Source: Shewanella sp. (GTDB taxonomy: Bacteria > Pseudomonadota > Gammaproteobacteria > Enterobacterales > Shewanellaceae). Taken from it: a DNA stretch of 64,000 bases. The notes under the pieces are model-generated. The model was not told the DNA's origin. It searched no databases and worked only from the letters and a program-made list of their open reading frames with translations. Shown here piece by piece: positions 1 through 7,723 of the stretch. The stretch covers positions 1 through 64,000 of the forward strand of contig JAOIUG010000004.1 in assembly GCA_028223395.1 (NCBI GenBank), written 5' to 3'. The stretch's first letter is position 1, and each line of letters begins with the position of its first letter. Position numbers and translations under genes: made by a program.

Positions 1-40
1 TAAAAGAATAAAACAATTGAAACGAACCCAAAGAGCCGCG
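1..40. repeat. Dispersed repeat arm, copy 1
   Basis: Bases 1-34 match 61306-61339 with only three mismatches over the aligned stretch; both contain the core AATTGAAACGA. At 61 kb this text is the right arm of a longer imperfect palindrome, so the window start probably cuts a second copy of that element whose left part lies outside. No coding potential is seen. Confidence 0.6.
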
Positions 41-46
41 TTTCTT

Positions 47-121
47 GGCTATTTTGACTGTGTTGTAGACTATTTGTAGAGAGTAACTAAACGGCATAGC
101 CTCCGCCTTGTCAAAATAGCC
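47..121. repeat. 75-bp element with 12-bp perfect inverted ends
   Basis: GGCTATTTTGAC at 47-58 is repeated as its exact reverse complement at 110-121, enclosing about 51 bp. There is no T tract on either strand, so it is not a typical intrinsic terminator. No flanking target-site duplication is visible. It lies downstream of the antiporter gene and next to the dispersed repeat at 1-40. It could be a small MITE-like or REP-like intergenic element or a 3' mRNA-stabilising structure. Confidence 0.55.
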
Positions 122-168
122 CATAAACTGCGGCAAAAACAACCGTGAAAGATCCACAGCCCCTAGCC

Positions 169-1974
169 TCAACTCACCACTTTCGCATCAAACGGGATTA
201 AACTTATCAGCTCCACACCATGGGTTAATGGTGCATCACCTGCACTGATCACTTTGACTTTTCCAGCTTGTAAGTAAATTAACGGGATCGCCGTCTCACC
301 ATACTTATTAACGAACATGGCGTGATCAAAATTTTCAGTCAAGTTAGTGCTTTTTATCGTTGCCCCTTTCGCCATTAAATTGGCCAATTTGGAGTACGAT
401 ACACCTTCACCAAATAAACAAAGTCGTTTTAAATAAGCACCGGAAAATTGATGTCTCGCACTCGAACTGCCATTAACACTATCACCACTATTTAGCCCAT
501 AAACCTTACTAACACCAAATACATCTTGGAAATAAAAGCTCACTAAAGGGTTTAATTGACGATAAGGCGACATCACTAATACTCGCCCTATACCGTTCAT
601 GTTCATATGGTTTTCTGCATGCTCAGAAGCAGGATGACCAAAATATACCGGGATATTATCCATTCTTGCCAATCGAATATTATCCCAGTTATTGTCTGCC
701 AGTAATACCGTAACGCCTTTGGACATCAATGTTTTAGCTAACGCCCTTGAAAATTGTGAAGCGCCAAAAATTAATAACCCTTGCGATGATCCGCCTGTCA
801 CGCCTAAGCGTTTTGCCCATTGTCCCGCCGTTAAACTTTGCACCACCACCGTGCCGATAATGATGAGAAACACCAAGGGTACAATCAATTCAGCGCCGGC
901 GACTCCTTCACTTTCGAGCTTGATGGCAAACAAAGAAGAGATCGCGGCCGCCACAATCCCTCTTGGTGCCACCCAACTCAAAAACCATTTATCTGCACTT
1001 GAAAGCGAAGTACCTGCACCACAACACCAAATGCTCAACGGCCGCGCCACAAGCATCACCACCGCTAACAAAGCAAGCCCTTGCCAACCTAAACTCAATA
1101 ATGCATCTGCATTGAGTCGCGCCGCCAGCAGGATAAATAAAGCAGATATAAGTAACACTGTCAGCGTTTCTTTAAATTCAAGAATATCACTGATCTCCAC
1201 TCCCTTCATATTGGCCAACCAAATCCCCATCACCGTGACCGACAATAACCCAGCTTCCTCTTGCAACATGTTAGATCCCACAAATACTGCCAACATGAGC
1301 GTGAGCACGGCAGTATTGCGTAAATAATGAGGCAACAGATTATTACGCAGCATCAAGCCGACCAAGTAGCCACTGATCACGCCTAGGCCTAAGCCTGCAC
1401 TGAGCATGGTCGCCAACGCGTATAATACGTGTGTGGTTGGCTCTGCCGCCACCACAATGTACTCAAACACTAATACAGCCAAAATAGCGCCAATAGGATC
1501 AATAATGATCCCCTCCCAGCGTAAAATGCTGGCCAATTCTGTTTTAGGCCGCACACTGCGTAACATTGGCACGATAACCGTTGGGCCTGTAACGACCACG
1601 AGTGCGCCAAATAAGATCGCCATCAAAGCATCAAACCCTAGCAAATAATGGGTGGCAACACTAATACAAGCCCAGGTGATCAGCGTGCCTAACGTCACTA
1701 ACCGTGTAACCATGCCGCCATGTTCGCTGATCTCTTTAAAGTTCAGCGTCAACGCGCCTTCAAATAAAATCACAGCAACACCTAGTGAAATAATGGGGAA
1801 CAGTAAATCGCCAAAAATAACATCGGGATCTAAAAAATCGAGCATCGGGCCAAGTAACAGACCACATAAAAGTAGAGGTAAAATAGCTGGTAAGCGTAGC
1901 CGCCAGCCAAGCCATTGGCAAAATAACGATAGCACGCCTAACAGTGCTAGCATCGCGGTAATCTGCTCCAGCAT
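169..1974 (-). CDS. CPA1-type Na+(K+)/H+ antiporter (NhaP-like)
   Basis: 601-residue inner-membrane protein. About the first 390 residues form the hydrophobic Na+/H+ exchanger domain with around a dozen membrane segments, including the family-like stretch GVAVILFEGALTL near residue 65 and acidic residues in the middle segments. The last ~200 residues are soluble; around residues 399-440 they read LLIFGASQFSRALAKTLMSKG, like a degenerate TrkA-N/Rossmann fold that may sense nucleotide. The ATG is preceded by AAGGA at good spacing, so the start is secure. It appears to be transcribed alone. The family exchanges Na+ or K+ for H+ in pH and salt homeostasis; the exact ion cannot be told from sequence. 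Confidence 0.85.
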   Translation of the reverse strand: MLEQITAMLALLGVLSLFCQWLGWRLRLPAILPLLLCGLLLGPMLDFLDPDVIFGDLLFPIISLGVAVILFEGALTLNFKEISEHGGMVTRLVTLGTLITWACISVATHYLLGFDALMAILFGALVVVTGPTVIVPMLRSVRPKTELASILRWEGIIIDPIGAILAVLVFEYIVVAAEPTTHVLYALATMLSAGLGLGVISGYLVGLMLRNNLLPHYLRNTAVLTLMLAVFVGSNMLQEEAGLLSVTVMGIWLANMKGVEISDILEFKETLTVLLISALFILLAARLNADALLSLGWQGLALLAVVMLVARPLSIWCCGAGTSLSSADKWFLSWVAPRGIVAAAISSLFAIKLESEGVAGAELIVPLVFLIIIGTVVVQSLTAGQWAKRLGVTGGSSQGLLIFGASQFSRALAKTLMSKGVTVLLADNNWDNIRLARMDNIPVYFGHPASEHAENHMNMNGIGRVLVMSPYRQLNPLVSFYFQDVFGVSKVYGLNSGDSVNGSSSARHQFSGAYLKRLCLFGEGVSYSKLANLMAKGATIKSTNLTENFDHAMFVNKYGETAIPLIYLQAGKVKVISAGDAPLTHGVELISLIPFDAKVVS

Positions 1975-2111
1975 ATAATGTCCTTAATGAATAATCTGTC
2001 CCACTACATGGTTAACATAGGAGTAAAAAGGAAGAATGTAAAAATTATTAACATCATAGCGGCCAGAGTTTAGCTTTATCAGTCAAACGCGCATCACAGT
2101 AAGGCGTTAAA

Positions 2112-3653
2112 TTACGTCAGCATTATGTAAAGCCAGTCAGGGATCACGGCGCACAATACAATACTGAATAGGGCAAAAACAAGCAGCCCATAATGTGTGG
2201 CACTGGGCTTGGCAAATAAGTGTTGTTGCTTAGCAATAAATTGCTGCTGCGCTTCACTCACGCTCCCCCAAAAACAGCTTACGATAGCTCCGGTGAGTAA
2301 AAATGCCACGGTGCCAAACAACGCAAACCAAGGCCAAGCAATGCCGCTGTATTTAACAATAAAAACAACAATAATGCTCGCAATACTGCCCGCGATGACG
2401 CCTGTTTCATTGGCGTGTTTAAACAACAATCCCAGAACAAAAGACCCCAGTCGGATCCCGACAAAAATCGATGTCAAACTGGCAATGGTTTTGAGTACCG
2501 ACTCATTGGACACACTCAGTAATGCCGGTACAACCACTGAAGTGGCCGCGACCAAGCTGAGTTTACGTGCCACACTGCTGTAGTGGTGAGGTTCTTCTTG
2601 TGGGCGAAAAAATCGTTGATAAAAATCAAACGTCGCCACTGTCGCCATCGAGTTATAAGTAGAATCTAATGTCGACATTGCGGCTGCCGCCAGTGCTGAC
2701 ATCACCAACCCTACCACAATAGGATTTGTGTGATTAAACACAAAATCAAGGATCACTTCATTACTGTTTTCAAAGTGCTTATCTTGGTAGTAAACCGTTA
2801 ATAATACGCCGAGTATGGCAAAGAAAAGGTAGAAAAAGAACGCACCATAGCCGCACAGTAACATTGATTTTTGGGCTGTTTTCTCACATTTAGTCGCTAA
2901 TGTTCTCTGAATGATTAACTGATTTGTTCCATAAACACTCAGGTGAAGAAAACTCACCGCCACCACGCCTGCCCACAAAGTGGTATCAACACCAAAATCA
3001 AAATCAAGATTAATAATGTTCAAATGCGCTGGAGATAACGTCGGCTCGGCGCTGATCTTCATCAGCAATATAACTAATATCGCAATGCTGCCAATCATTA
3101 AAATCGCGGACTGCAGTAGATCCGTCCAGATCACGGTTGAGATCCCTCCAGCATAAGTGTAAAGCGCAGTAAATAAGCTAATACAAATAATAGCTTGAGG
3201 TACAGTCAGTGGCAGTACTTGCACCAAAATCAACGCGACTGCATACAAAATAACGCCTGCAGAAATGCACTGCACCAACAAAAAGACCAACGCGTTAATT
3301 GTCCGAGCGACGATCCCAAAACGGTGCTCAAGATATTCATAAATTGATGTTAATCCTAGTTTGTAGAAAACCGGCACAAAAAAGAGCACAGTGAAAAAGA
3401 TAACAATCGGGTAATTAAGGTGAATACTCATCGCCTCCATGCCCGCACCATAAACCCAGCCTGGCATCCCAACAAAGGTCATCGCACTGATATAAGTGGC
3501 CAGGATTGACACTCCGACTGTAAACCAACCGAATGTCTTTCCTCCGGTCGAAAAATCACTCCCAGCCGTGTCGCGCTTATTGACTAAGTAGCTGATAAAT
3601 AGCGTTGCAATGACATAAAAAGCAATAATCATGTAACTTGTGTACGTAACCAT
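2112..3653 (-). CDS. Sodium:solute symporter (SSS family)
   Basis: About 513 residues and 13 or so hydrophobic segments; the order of segments and the YEYLEHRFG motif fit the SSS/SLC5 family, which couples solute uptake to Na+ entry. I place the start at ATG 3653 (MVTYTSYM), because the longer reading frame adds a polar stretch before the first membrane segment. The gene diverges from the MFS transporter at 3998, and the ~340 bp between them hold three CRP-like sites and a palindrome shared with the nearby LacI-type regulator gene. This suggests co-regulation with that cluster. The substrate is unknown; sugars, sialic acids, amino acids and carboxylates are all carried by this family. Confidence 0.85.
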   Translation of the reverse strand: MVTYTSYMIIAFYVIATLFISYLVNKRDTAGSDFSTGGKTFGWFTVGVSILATYISAMTFVGMPGWVYGAGMEAMSIHLNYPIVIFFTVLFFVPVFYKLGLTSIYEYLEHRFGIVARTINALVFLLVQCISAGVILYAVALILVQVLPLTVPQAIICISLFTALYTYAGGISTVIWTDLLQSAILMIGSIAILVILLMKISAEPTLSPAHLNIINLDFDFGVDTTLWAGVVAVSFLHLSVYGTNQLIIQRTLATKCEKTAQKSMLLCGYGAFFFYLFFAILGVLLTVYYQDKHFENSNEVILDFVFNHTNPIVVGLVMSALAAAAMSTLDSTYNSMATVATFDFYQRFFRPQEEPHHYSSVARKLSLVAATSVVVPALLSVSNESVLKTIASLTSIFVGIRLGSFVLGLLFKHANETGVIAGSIASIIVVFIVKYSGIAWPWFALFGTVAFLLTGAIVSCFWGSVSEAQQQFIAKQQHLFAKPSATHYGLLVFALFSIVLCAVIPDWLYIMLT

Positions 3654-3741
3654 TTTGGGGTTCCCGCTGATGATTAACCTGCATAATTCAATGCTAATAT
3701 GACTCAAAAACCCATAAACCTCTTCAAGTCACCCTTGAAAT

Positions 3742-3757
3742 CGTGATCTAGATCACC
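3742..3757. promoter_or_regulatory. CRP-like site 1 (SSS-proximal)
   Basis: CGTGATCTAGATCACC fits the CRP consensus TGTGA-N6-TCACA with one mismatch in each outer position, and the flanks are A-rich as in the extended consensus. Its centre, 3749.5, lies about 96 bp upstream of the SSS start codon. Confidence 0.75.
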
Positions 3758-3802
3758 AAAGAAAGCCGCAAAGAACTCATGGCAACTCATTAGCGCCAGA
3801 AA

Positions 3803-3818
3803 TGAGATCTAGATCACT
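3803..3818. promoter_or_regulatory. CRP-like site 2
   Basis: TGAGATCTAGATCACT with AAA on both sides closely matches the palindromic CRP consensus and shares GATCTAGATCAC with site 1. Its centre is 61 bp from site 1 and 50 bp from site 3, close to whole numbers of helical turns. Confidence 0.8.
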
Positions 3819-3828
3819 AAAACATCAA

Positions 3829-3844
3829 CAATGGGTACGTATTC
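3829..3844. promoter_or_regulatory. Candidate LacI-type operator A
   Basis: CAATGGGTACGTATTC is a near palindrome lying between CRP-like sites 2 and 3. Fourteen of sixteen bases match the reverse complement of 7665-7680, which lies just upstream of the LacI-type regulator gene. A regulator site between tandem CRP sites resembles the arrangement known for CytR, itself a LacI-family member. Confidence 0.7.
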
Positions 3845-3852
3845 ATCAATAG

Positions 3853-3896
3853 TTTGATTTTGATCACAGTTTGATAGCCTTGAAAAAAATTATCAT
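3853..3896 (+). promoter_or_regulatory. CRP-like site 3 and -10 element for the MFS operon
   Basis: TTTGA-N6-TCACA at 3853-3868 has one mismatch to the CRP core. TATCAT at 3891-3896 is a good -10 hexamer. If transcription starts near 3903, the CRP site is centred near -42 and replaces the -35 element, the class II activation geometry. A leader of roughly 95 nt would follow before the ATG at 3998. Confidence 0.65.
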
Positions 3897-3997
3897 CTGC
3901 CTCGAAGTGAAGATTTGAGTGTAAAAAAATAACAAGACAAGAATATAAACCAACACTAAAAGTATAAATAAATACATAAAAATAAAGGTTTTAAATT

Positions 3998-5287
3998 ATG
4001 ACCACTAAAAAACATATGAGTGAAGTTCCTATTATTCAAAGAGTCATTGCGTACCTTGCGATTTTAGTTGGGTATTTTTTCTACTGCTATAATTTCGTCA
4101 TCATTGACTACGTACGCCCTTATATTGTTGATGCATATGAGGGGATTAGTCTTGCTGAAACCGCTCAGTTTTACACTTGGCAGTCCATTGGTGCACTTAT
4201 CGGTGCCTTAAGCTGTGCTTGGGTTGCTTCTCATTTTGGTAAAAAGTCCACGTTGATTGCCATCACCGCTTTAAACGGAGGTGCGACGATCATCAATATG
4301 ATGTTTACTGATTACGCCATGTGGGCGGCAATGCGCTTTATTATCGGGATCTCATTGGGGGGCTATTTTACCGTAGCGGTTAGCCTGATGATCGGGTTAT
4401 TTACGCCTTCTGTTCGCGGTAAGCTAACCGCCTTTGCCTCTTCGATGTTCTCTGTAGCGTTGATGGTAATGGGCGCTTATGCCGCCTTCATAACCAGCAT
4501 TGATGCCCCTTGGCAGAGCCTCATGTGGATTGGCGGGATCCCACCTCTTGTGGCCGCTGTGATCATGGTCTTTGTATTGCCCAGTGACAAGAAAGTCATC
4601 GCCTACGGTGAAGAAAGCCAAGCGGCGGCAGAAACATCCAACACCCCTGCAAAGAAAGGCTCTTGGGCCGAAATGCTCAGCGCACCATACCGTAAAATCA
4701 CCATCACCTGCTTATTACTTGCTGGGCTTAACTTCTACGGTTATCAATTTTTCTCTGGTTTTGTCACGACTTACCTCAAAGAAATCCGCCAGTTTGACGG
4801 GGCAACGATTGGTGTCATTTTTTCTATCTCAGCATTTGGGTCTTTATTCGGCGCTTGGGTTTGGGGAGCGATTGCAGACAAGTATGGCCGTAAGGTCAAT
4901 GCATTTGGTTTCATCCTCGCGGGGATAATGGCCTCAGTATTTTTTGTCGCGCCTAGCGATGTCACCTTCGGTAGCTTGAATCTGCTTGCATTATTGGGGC
5001 TTATTTACAACTTCGGGCTCTCGGCGTCGGCGGTATGGGGCGGCTACTTCTCTGAGTTATTCCCTGCGCACTTACGAAGTTTTGGCGCCGCCTTGTTCCA
5101 CGGTGGGCGGATTATCGGCATGTGGGCGCCGATGGTACTGGTCTTCATCCAAGCCCGTACCGATCTCGCGACTGCCATGTGGGGCTCCCCTATTGTATGG
5201 ATTGTGGCAGGACTATTGTGGCTCTCTCTACCGGAAACCCTAAAAGGCGGGATCTTCGATAAAAACCGTAAACCTAACAATGGATAA
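3998..5287 (+). CDS. MFS transporter, metabolite:H+ symporter type
   Basis: 429 residues with 12 predicted membrane segments in two halves separated by a polar loop near residues 195-225. Conserved MFS loop motifs are visible: SHFGKKS after the second segment and ADKYGRKV in the equivalent position of the second half. This class imports organic acids or sugars with protons. It is the first gene of a plus-strand cluster followed 88 bp later by the SnoaL-type protein, then the porin. AAAGG lies 9 nt before the ATG. Upstream are CRP-like sites and a putative operator, so regulation by carbon status plus a specific inducer is likely. Similarity looks closest to the MHS/sialate-type branch, but I cannot assign a substrate. 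Confidence 0.85.
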   Translation: MTTKKHMSEVPIIQRVIAYLAILVGYFFYCYNFVIIDYVRPYIVDAYEGISLAETAQFYTWQSIGALIGALSCAWVASHFGKKSTLIAITALNGGATIINMMFTDYAMWAAMRFIIGISLGGYFTVAVSLMIGLFTPSVRGKLTAFASSMFSVALMVMGAYAAFITSIDAPWQSLMWIGGIPPLVAAVIMVFVLPSDKKVIAYGEESQAAAETSNTPAKKGSWAEMLSAPYRKITITCLLLAGLNFYGYQFFSGFVTTYLKEIRQFDGATIGVIFSISAFGSLFGAWVWGAIADKYGRKVNAFGFILAGIMASVFFVAPSDVTFGSLNLLALLGLIYNFGLSASAVWGGYFSELFPAHLRSFGAALFHGGRIIGMWAPMVLVFIQARTDLATAMWGSPIVWIVAGLLWLSLPETLKGGIFDKNRKPNNG

Positions 5288-5375
5288 ACAATCATTCACG
5301 CTCAAAAAATCGGTGATTAAACCGTTATAGAATCCAAATTAAGTCATTAACTAAATAATAAAAAGAGAACTGATT

Positions 5376-6392
5376 ATGTCTAAATATCAAGAAGCTAAAA
5401 GCGTTGTACGTCAATATTTCACTGCCATGGAAACCGCAACGCACGATACCGTTGCTGACGTATTAAAAGCCCACACATCTGCCGATTACTTATGGCGAGG
5501 CGTGTACCCATTTCGCGAACAGAGCGGCGCTCAAGCAGCCGCAGACGTGTTTTGGATCCCGATGATGAAATCACTGACCCGCATGCAGCGCCGACAAGAT
5601 ATTTTTATCGGTGGCAATAACGAAATCAACCCTGATGAGATCTGGGTGATGAGTATGGGGCACTTCATGGGATTATTTGACACGCAATATTTAGGCATGC
5701 GTCCCACAGGAAAAATAATGAGCGTGCGTTATGCCGAATTTAACTGTGTGGTTGATGGGAAAATCACCAAAACAGGTTTATTTCTCGATCTTCTGGGCAT
5801 GATGGATCAAGCCGGTTGCTATCCTTTGCCACCATCGACCGGAAAGCACTTTGTCTATCCTGGGCCTCGTCATCATGACGGCTTGCTATTTGAGGATGCA
5901 GCCCCTGAAGAAGGCGTCGCAACGCTAGCGCTTGTGAATAAAATGGTTGATGATCTGTCCGCATTAAATGACAGCGGCGCAATGGGTTGTCCCCCTGAAG
6001 TGCTCGCCAAGAGCTGGTCAACCGATATGATTTGGTATGGCCCCTGTGGCATTGGCGCCTCTTATACTATCCCTCGTTACCAGCAACAACATCAGTTGCC
6101 CTTTCGTAATAACCTAAGTGGAAAGAAGTTTAATGGCCATGTCTGCCGATTTGCAGAAGGTAATTTTGCCTGCTTCTTTGGCTGGCCTAACCTCTCAAAT
6201 ACTCCAACGGGTGGGTTCCTCGGCATGACCGGTGGTGAAGTGCGTGCAGATATGCAAGTGGTGGATGTGTATTATCGTGATGGCGATAAACTATCTGAAA
6301 ACTGGGTACTGATCGACTTACCTTATTGGCTAAAACAACAAGGCTTAGATGTCTTCGAACGAACCGCCTCCATTTTAAACCCAACATTATAG
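5376..6392 (+). CDS. Tandem SnoaL/NTF2-fold protein
   Basis: 338 residues, about twice a single SnoaL-like domain. The N-terminal half carries the typical stretch MRPTGKIMSVRYAEF followed by DGKIT and DLLGMMDQAG at about residues 110-150. The C-terminal half ends in a parallel pattern (ADMQVVDVYYRDG, then DLPYWLKQQG), indicating an internal duplication. SnoaL folds form a barrel pocket and serve as cyclases, isomerases, hydrolases or binding proteins for small molecules. There is no signal peptide, so it should be cytoplasmic. It lies between a transporter and a porin and is the only enzyme-like gene in this cluster, so it may act on the imported compound. SD AGAGAA precedes the ATG. The reaction is unknown. 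Confidence 0.75.
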   Translation: MSKYQEAKSVVRQYFTAMETATHDTVADVLKAHTSADYLWRGVYPFREQSGAQAAADVFWIPMMKSLTRMQRRQDIFIGGNNEINPDEIWVMSMGHFMGLFDTQYLGMRPTGKIMSVRYAEFNCVVDGKITKTGLFLDLLGMMDQAGCYPLPPSTGKHFVYPGPRHHDGLLFEDAAPEEGVATLALVNKMVDDLSALNDSGAMGCPPEVLAKSWSTDMIWYGPCGIGASYTIPRYQQQHQLPFRNNLSGKKFNGHVCRFAEGNFACFFGWPNLSNTPTGGFLGMTGGEVRADMQVVDVYYRDGDKLSENWVLIDLPYWLKQQGLDVFERTASILNPTL

Positions 6393-6433
6393 CGTTTACT
6401 CAACGTGTATTAACCAACACGACCTCCAATTAA

Positions 6434-6453
6434 GTGCCTCTGAAATGAGGCAC
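6434..6453 (+). other. Intercistronic hairpin before the porin gene
   Basis: GTGCCTC, a 6-nt loop, then GAGGCAC form a perfect 7-bp stem 40 nt after the SnoaL gene. There is no T tract. It may separate mRNA levels of the transporter/SnoaL genes and the porin by processing or partial termination. Confidence 0.45.
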
Positions 6454-6519
6454 CTGCTGAATAATCAATAACGGGTGGAAGGCCGGTGGCTTTCTGTTGC
6501 CCGAATAAAGAGAGCAGCT

Positions 6520-7596
6520 ATGAATAAGTCAATTATTTCAACGCTTATCCTAATGAGCTTAACGTCAACCCCGGCCTTAGCGGCATTAACTTATACCAAT
6601 GATGAGGGCAGTAGTTTAATTGTGGATGGTCGCTTTGACATTCGCTACCACGACAAGGGGGGCGATCATAATGGTGAATGGAATAGTGGTAGTTCTCGTT
6701 TTGGTCTACAGGGACTGATCACGCTAGATCGCGGCTGGTCAGGGTTTGGCCACGTCGAATGGGCCTATGACTCTGGAGCCAATGGCAGTAGCATTTACGA
6801 CCGCCTACTCTATGGCGGCGTCAAACATGACAAATACGGTACCATTGCCGTCGGAACTAAACAGTGGTCAACGTTTTATGATGTCGCTTGGTTTACCGAC
6901 ATGGGACGGGTGTTTGGCTCTCGCGGCTCAGGTTATTATAGCCTCTCTGACTGGGGAATAGCCTCTGGCACAGGGCGCGCAGAAAATTCTATCACCTACC
7001 GCAATAACATCAACGATAACTGGAAATACGGTTTTACCTACCAAATGACGCGTGAAGATGTTGGGCTCGCCAAGGGTAAAACAGCCATGTTAAAAAATGG
7101 GTTGGGCGCATCAACACTGTACCAATTTAGCGATCATCTCACCGTCGGCTTAGCTTACCATCAAAATGATATTGAGGCCGTCGACTCGGGTGTCAAGTAT
7201 GTTCAAAATGGGGACACCCAGCGTATTACGCTTTTAGGCATTAAATACAGCCTTGAGGATCTCTTTATTGGTTTTACCTATAGCCAAGGCTCAAAGTGGG
7301 AAACGGGCAACCAAGCTGAATTCTATGATCATCGTGGTATTGAATTTTACAGTTACTATCATTTTGACAGTGGTCTACGACCCACTTTTAATATTAACTA
7401 CTTAACCGATACCGGTCATCACGCAAATGGTTATAAACGTCAGCGGATCATCCCAGGATTAGAGTACCATTTCAGTAAAAATACCTTTTTAGTGTGGGCT
7501 GAGTATCAGTTTGATAATGGCAATGATAGATCTGCCGGCAGCCATTACCAAACTAATGACAATCAGTTTGCGGCTGGGATCCGCTACTATTTTTAA
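6520..7596 (+). CDS. Outer-membrane general porin (Gram-negative porin family)
   Basis: 358 residues from ATG 6520, where the protein begins with a classic signal peptide (MNKSIISTLILMSLTSTPALA). The longer frame from GTG 6475 would put charged residues before it. AGAG precedes the ATG. The mature protein shows the porin signature: repeated alternating beta strands, YGGVKHDKYGTIAVGTKQ near residues 100-120, and a C-terminal aromatic (RYYF) as required for BAM-mediated insertion. It is probably a trimeric 16-stranded barrel. It follows the SnoaL gene on the same strand and precedes the LacI-type regulator, so it probably supplies outer-membrane passage for the same substrate as the MFS and SSS carriers. 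Confidence 0.85.
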   Translation: MNKSIISTLILMSLTSTPALAALTYTNDEGSSLIVDGRFDIRYHDKGGDHNGEWNSGSSRFGLQGLITLDRGWSGFGHVEWAYDSGANGSSIYDRLLYGGVKHDKYGTIAVGTKQWSTFYDVAWFTDMGRVFGSRGSGYYSLSDWGIASGTGRAENSITYRNNINDNWKYGFTYQMTREDVGLAKGKTAMLKNGLGASTLYQFSDHLTVGLAYHQNDIEAVDSGVKYVQNGDTQRITLLGIKYSLEDLFIGFTYSQGSKWETGNQAEFYDHRGIEFYSYYHFDSGLRPTFNINYLTDTGHHANGYKRQRIIPGLEYHFSKNTFLVWAEYQFDNGNDRSAGSHYQTNDNQFAAGIRYYF

Positions 7597-7664
7597 ATAA
7601 AAGAGGCCACAGCCAGGGAAGGCTGCGCAGCTTGTGTTGTGGCTGTCGCTTAATATCACTTTGT

Positions 7665-7680
7665 GAATGCGTACCCATTC
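7665..7680. promoter_or_regulatory. Candidate LacI-type operator B (autoregulatory)
   Basis: GAATGCGTACCCATTC is a 16-bp palindrome with one mismatched pair. Its reverse complement matches operator A (3829-3844) at 14 of 16 positions. It lies 44-59 bp upstream of the regulator's ATG, in the expected core-promoter region, so binding would repress the gene. Confidence 0.7.
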
Positions 7681-7723
7681 GTGTTATTCTGCCGCGGGTA
7701 ATATCACGTAAGAGAGATTGAAA

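Noticed and set aside
7606-7644. Terminator after the porin gene
   Set aside because: GCCACA and TGTGGC can pair but enclose 27 nt, and no T tract follows.
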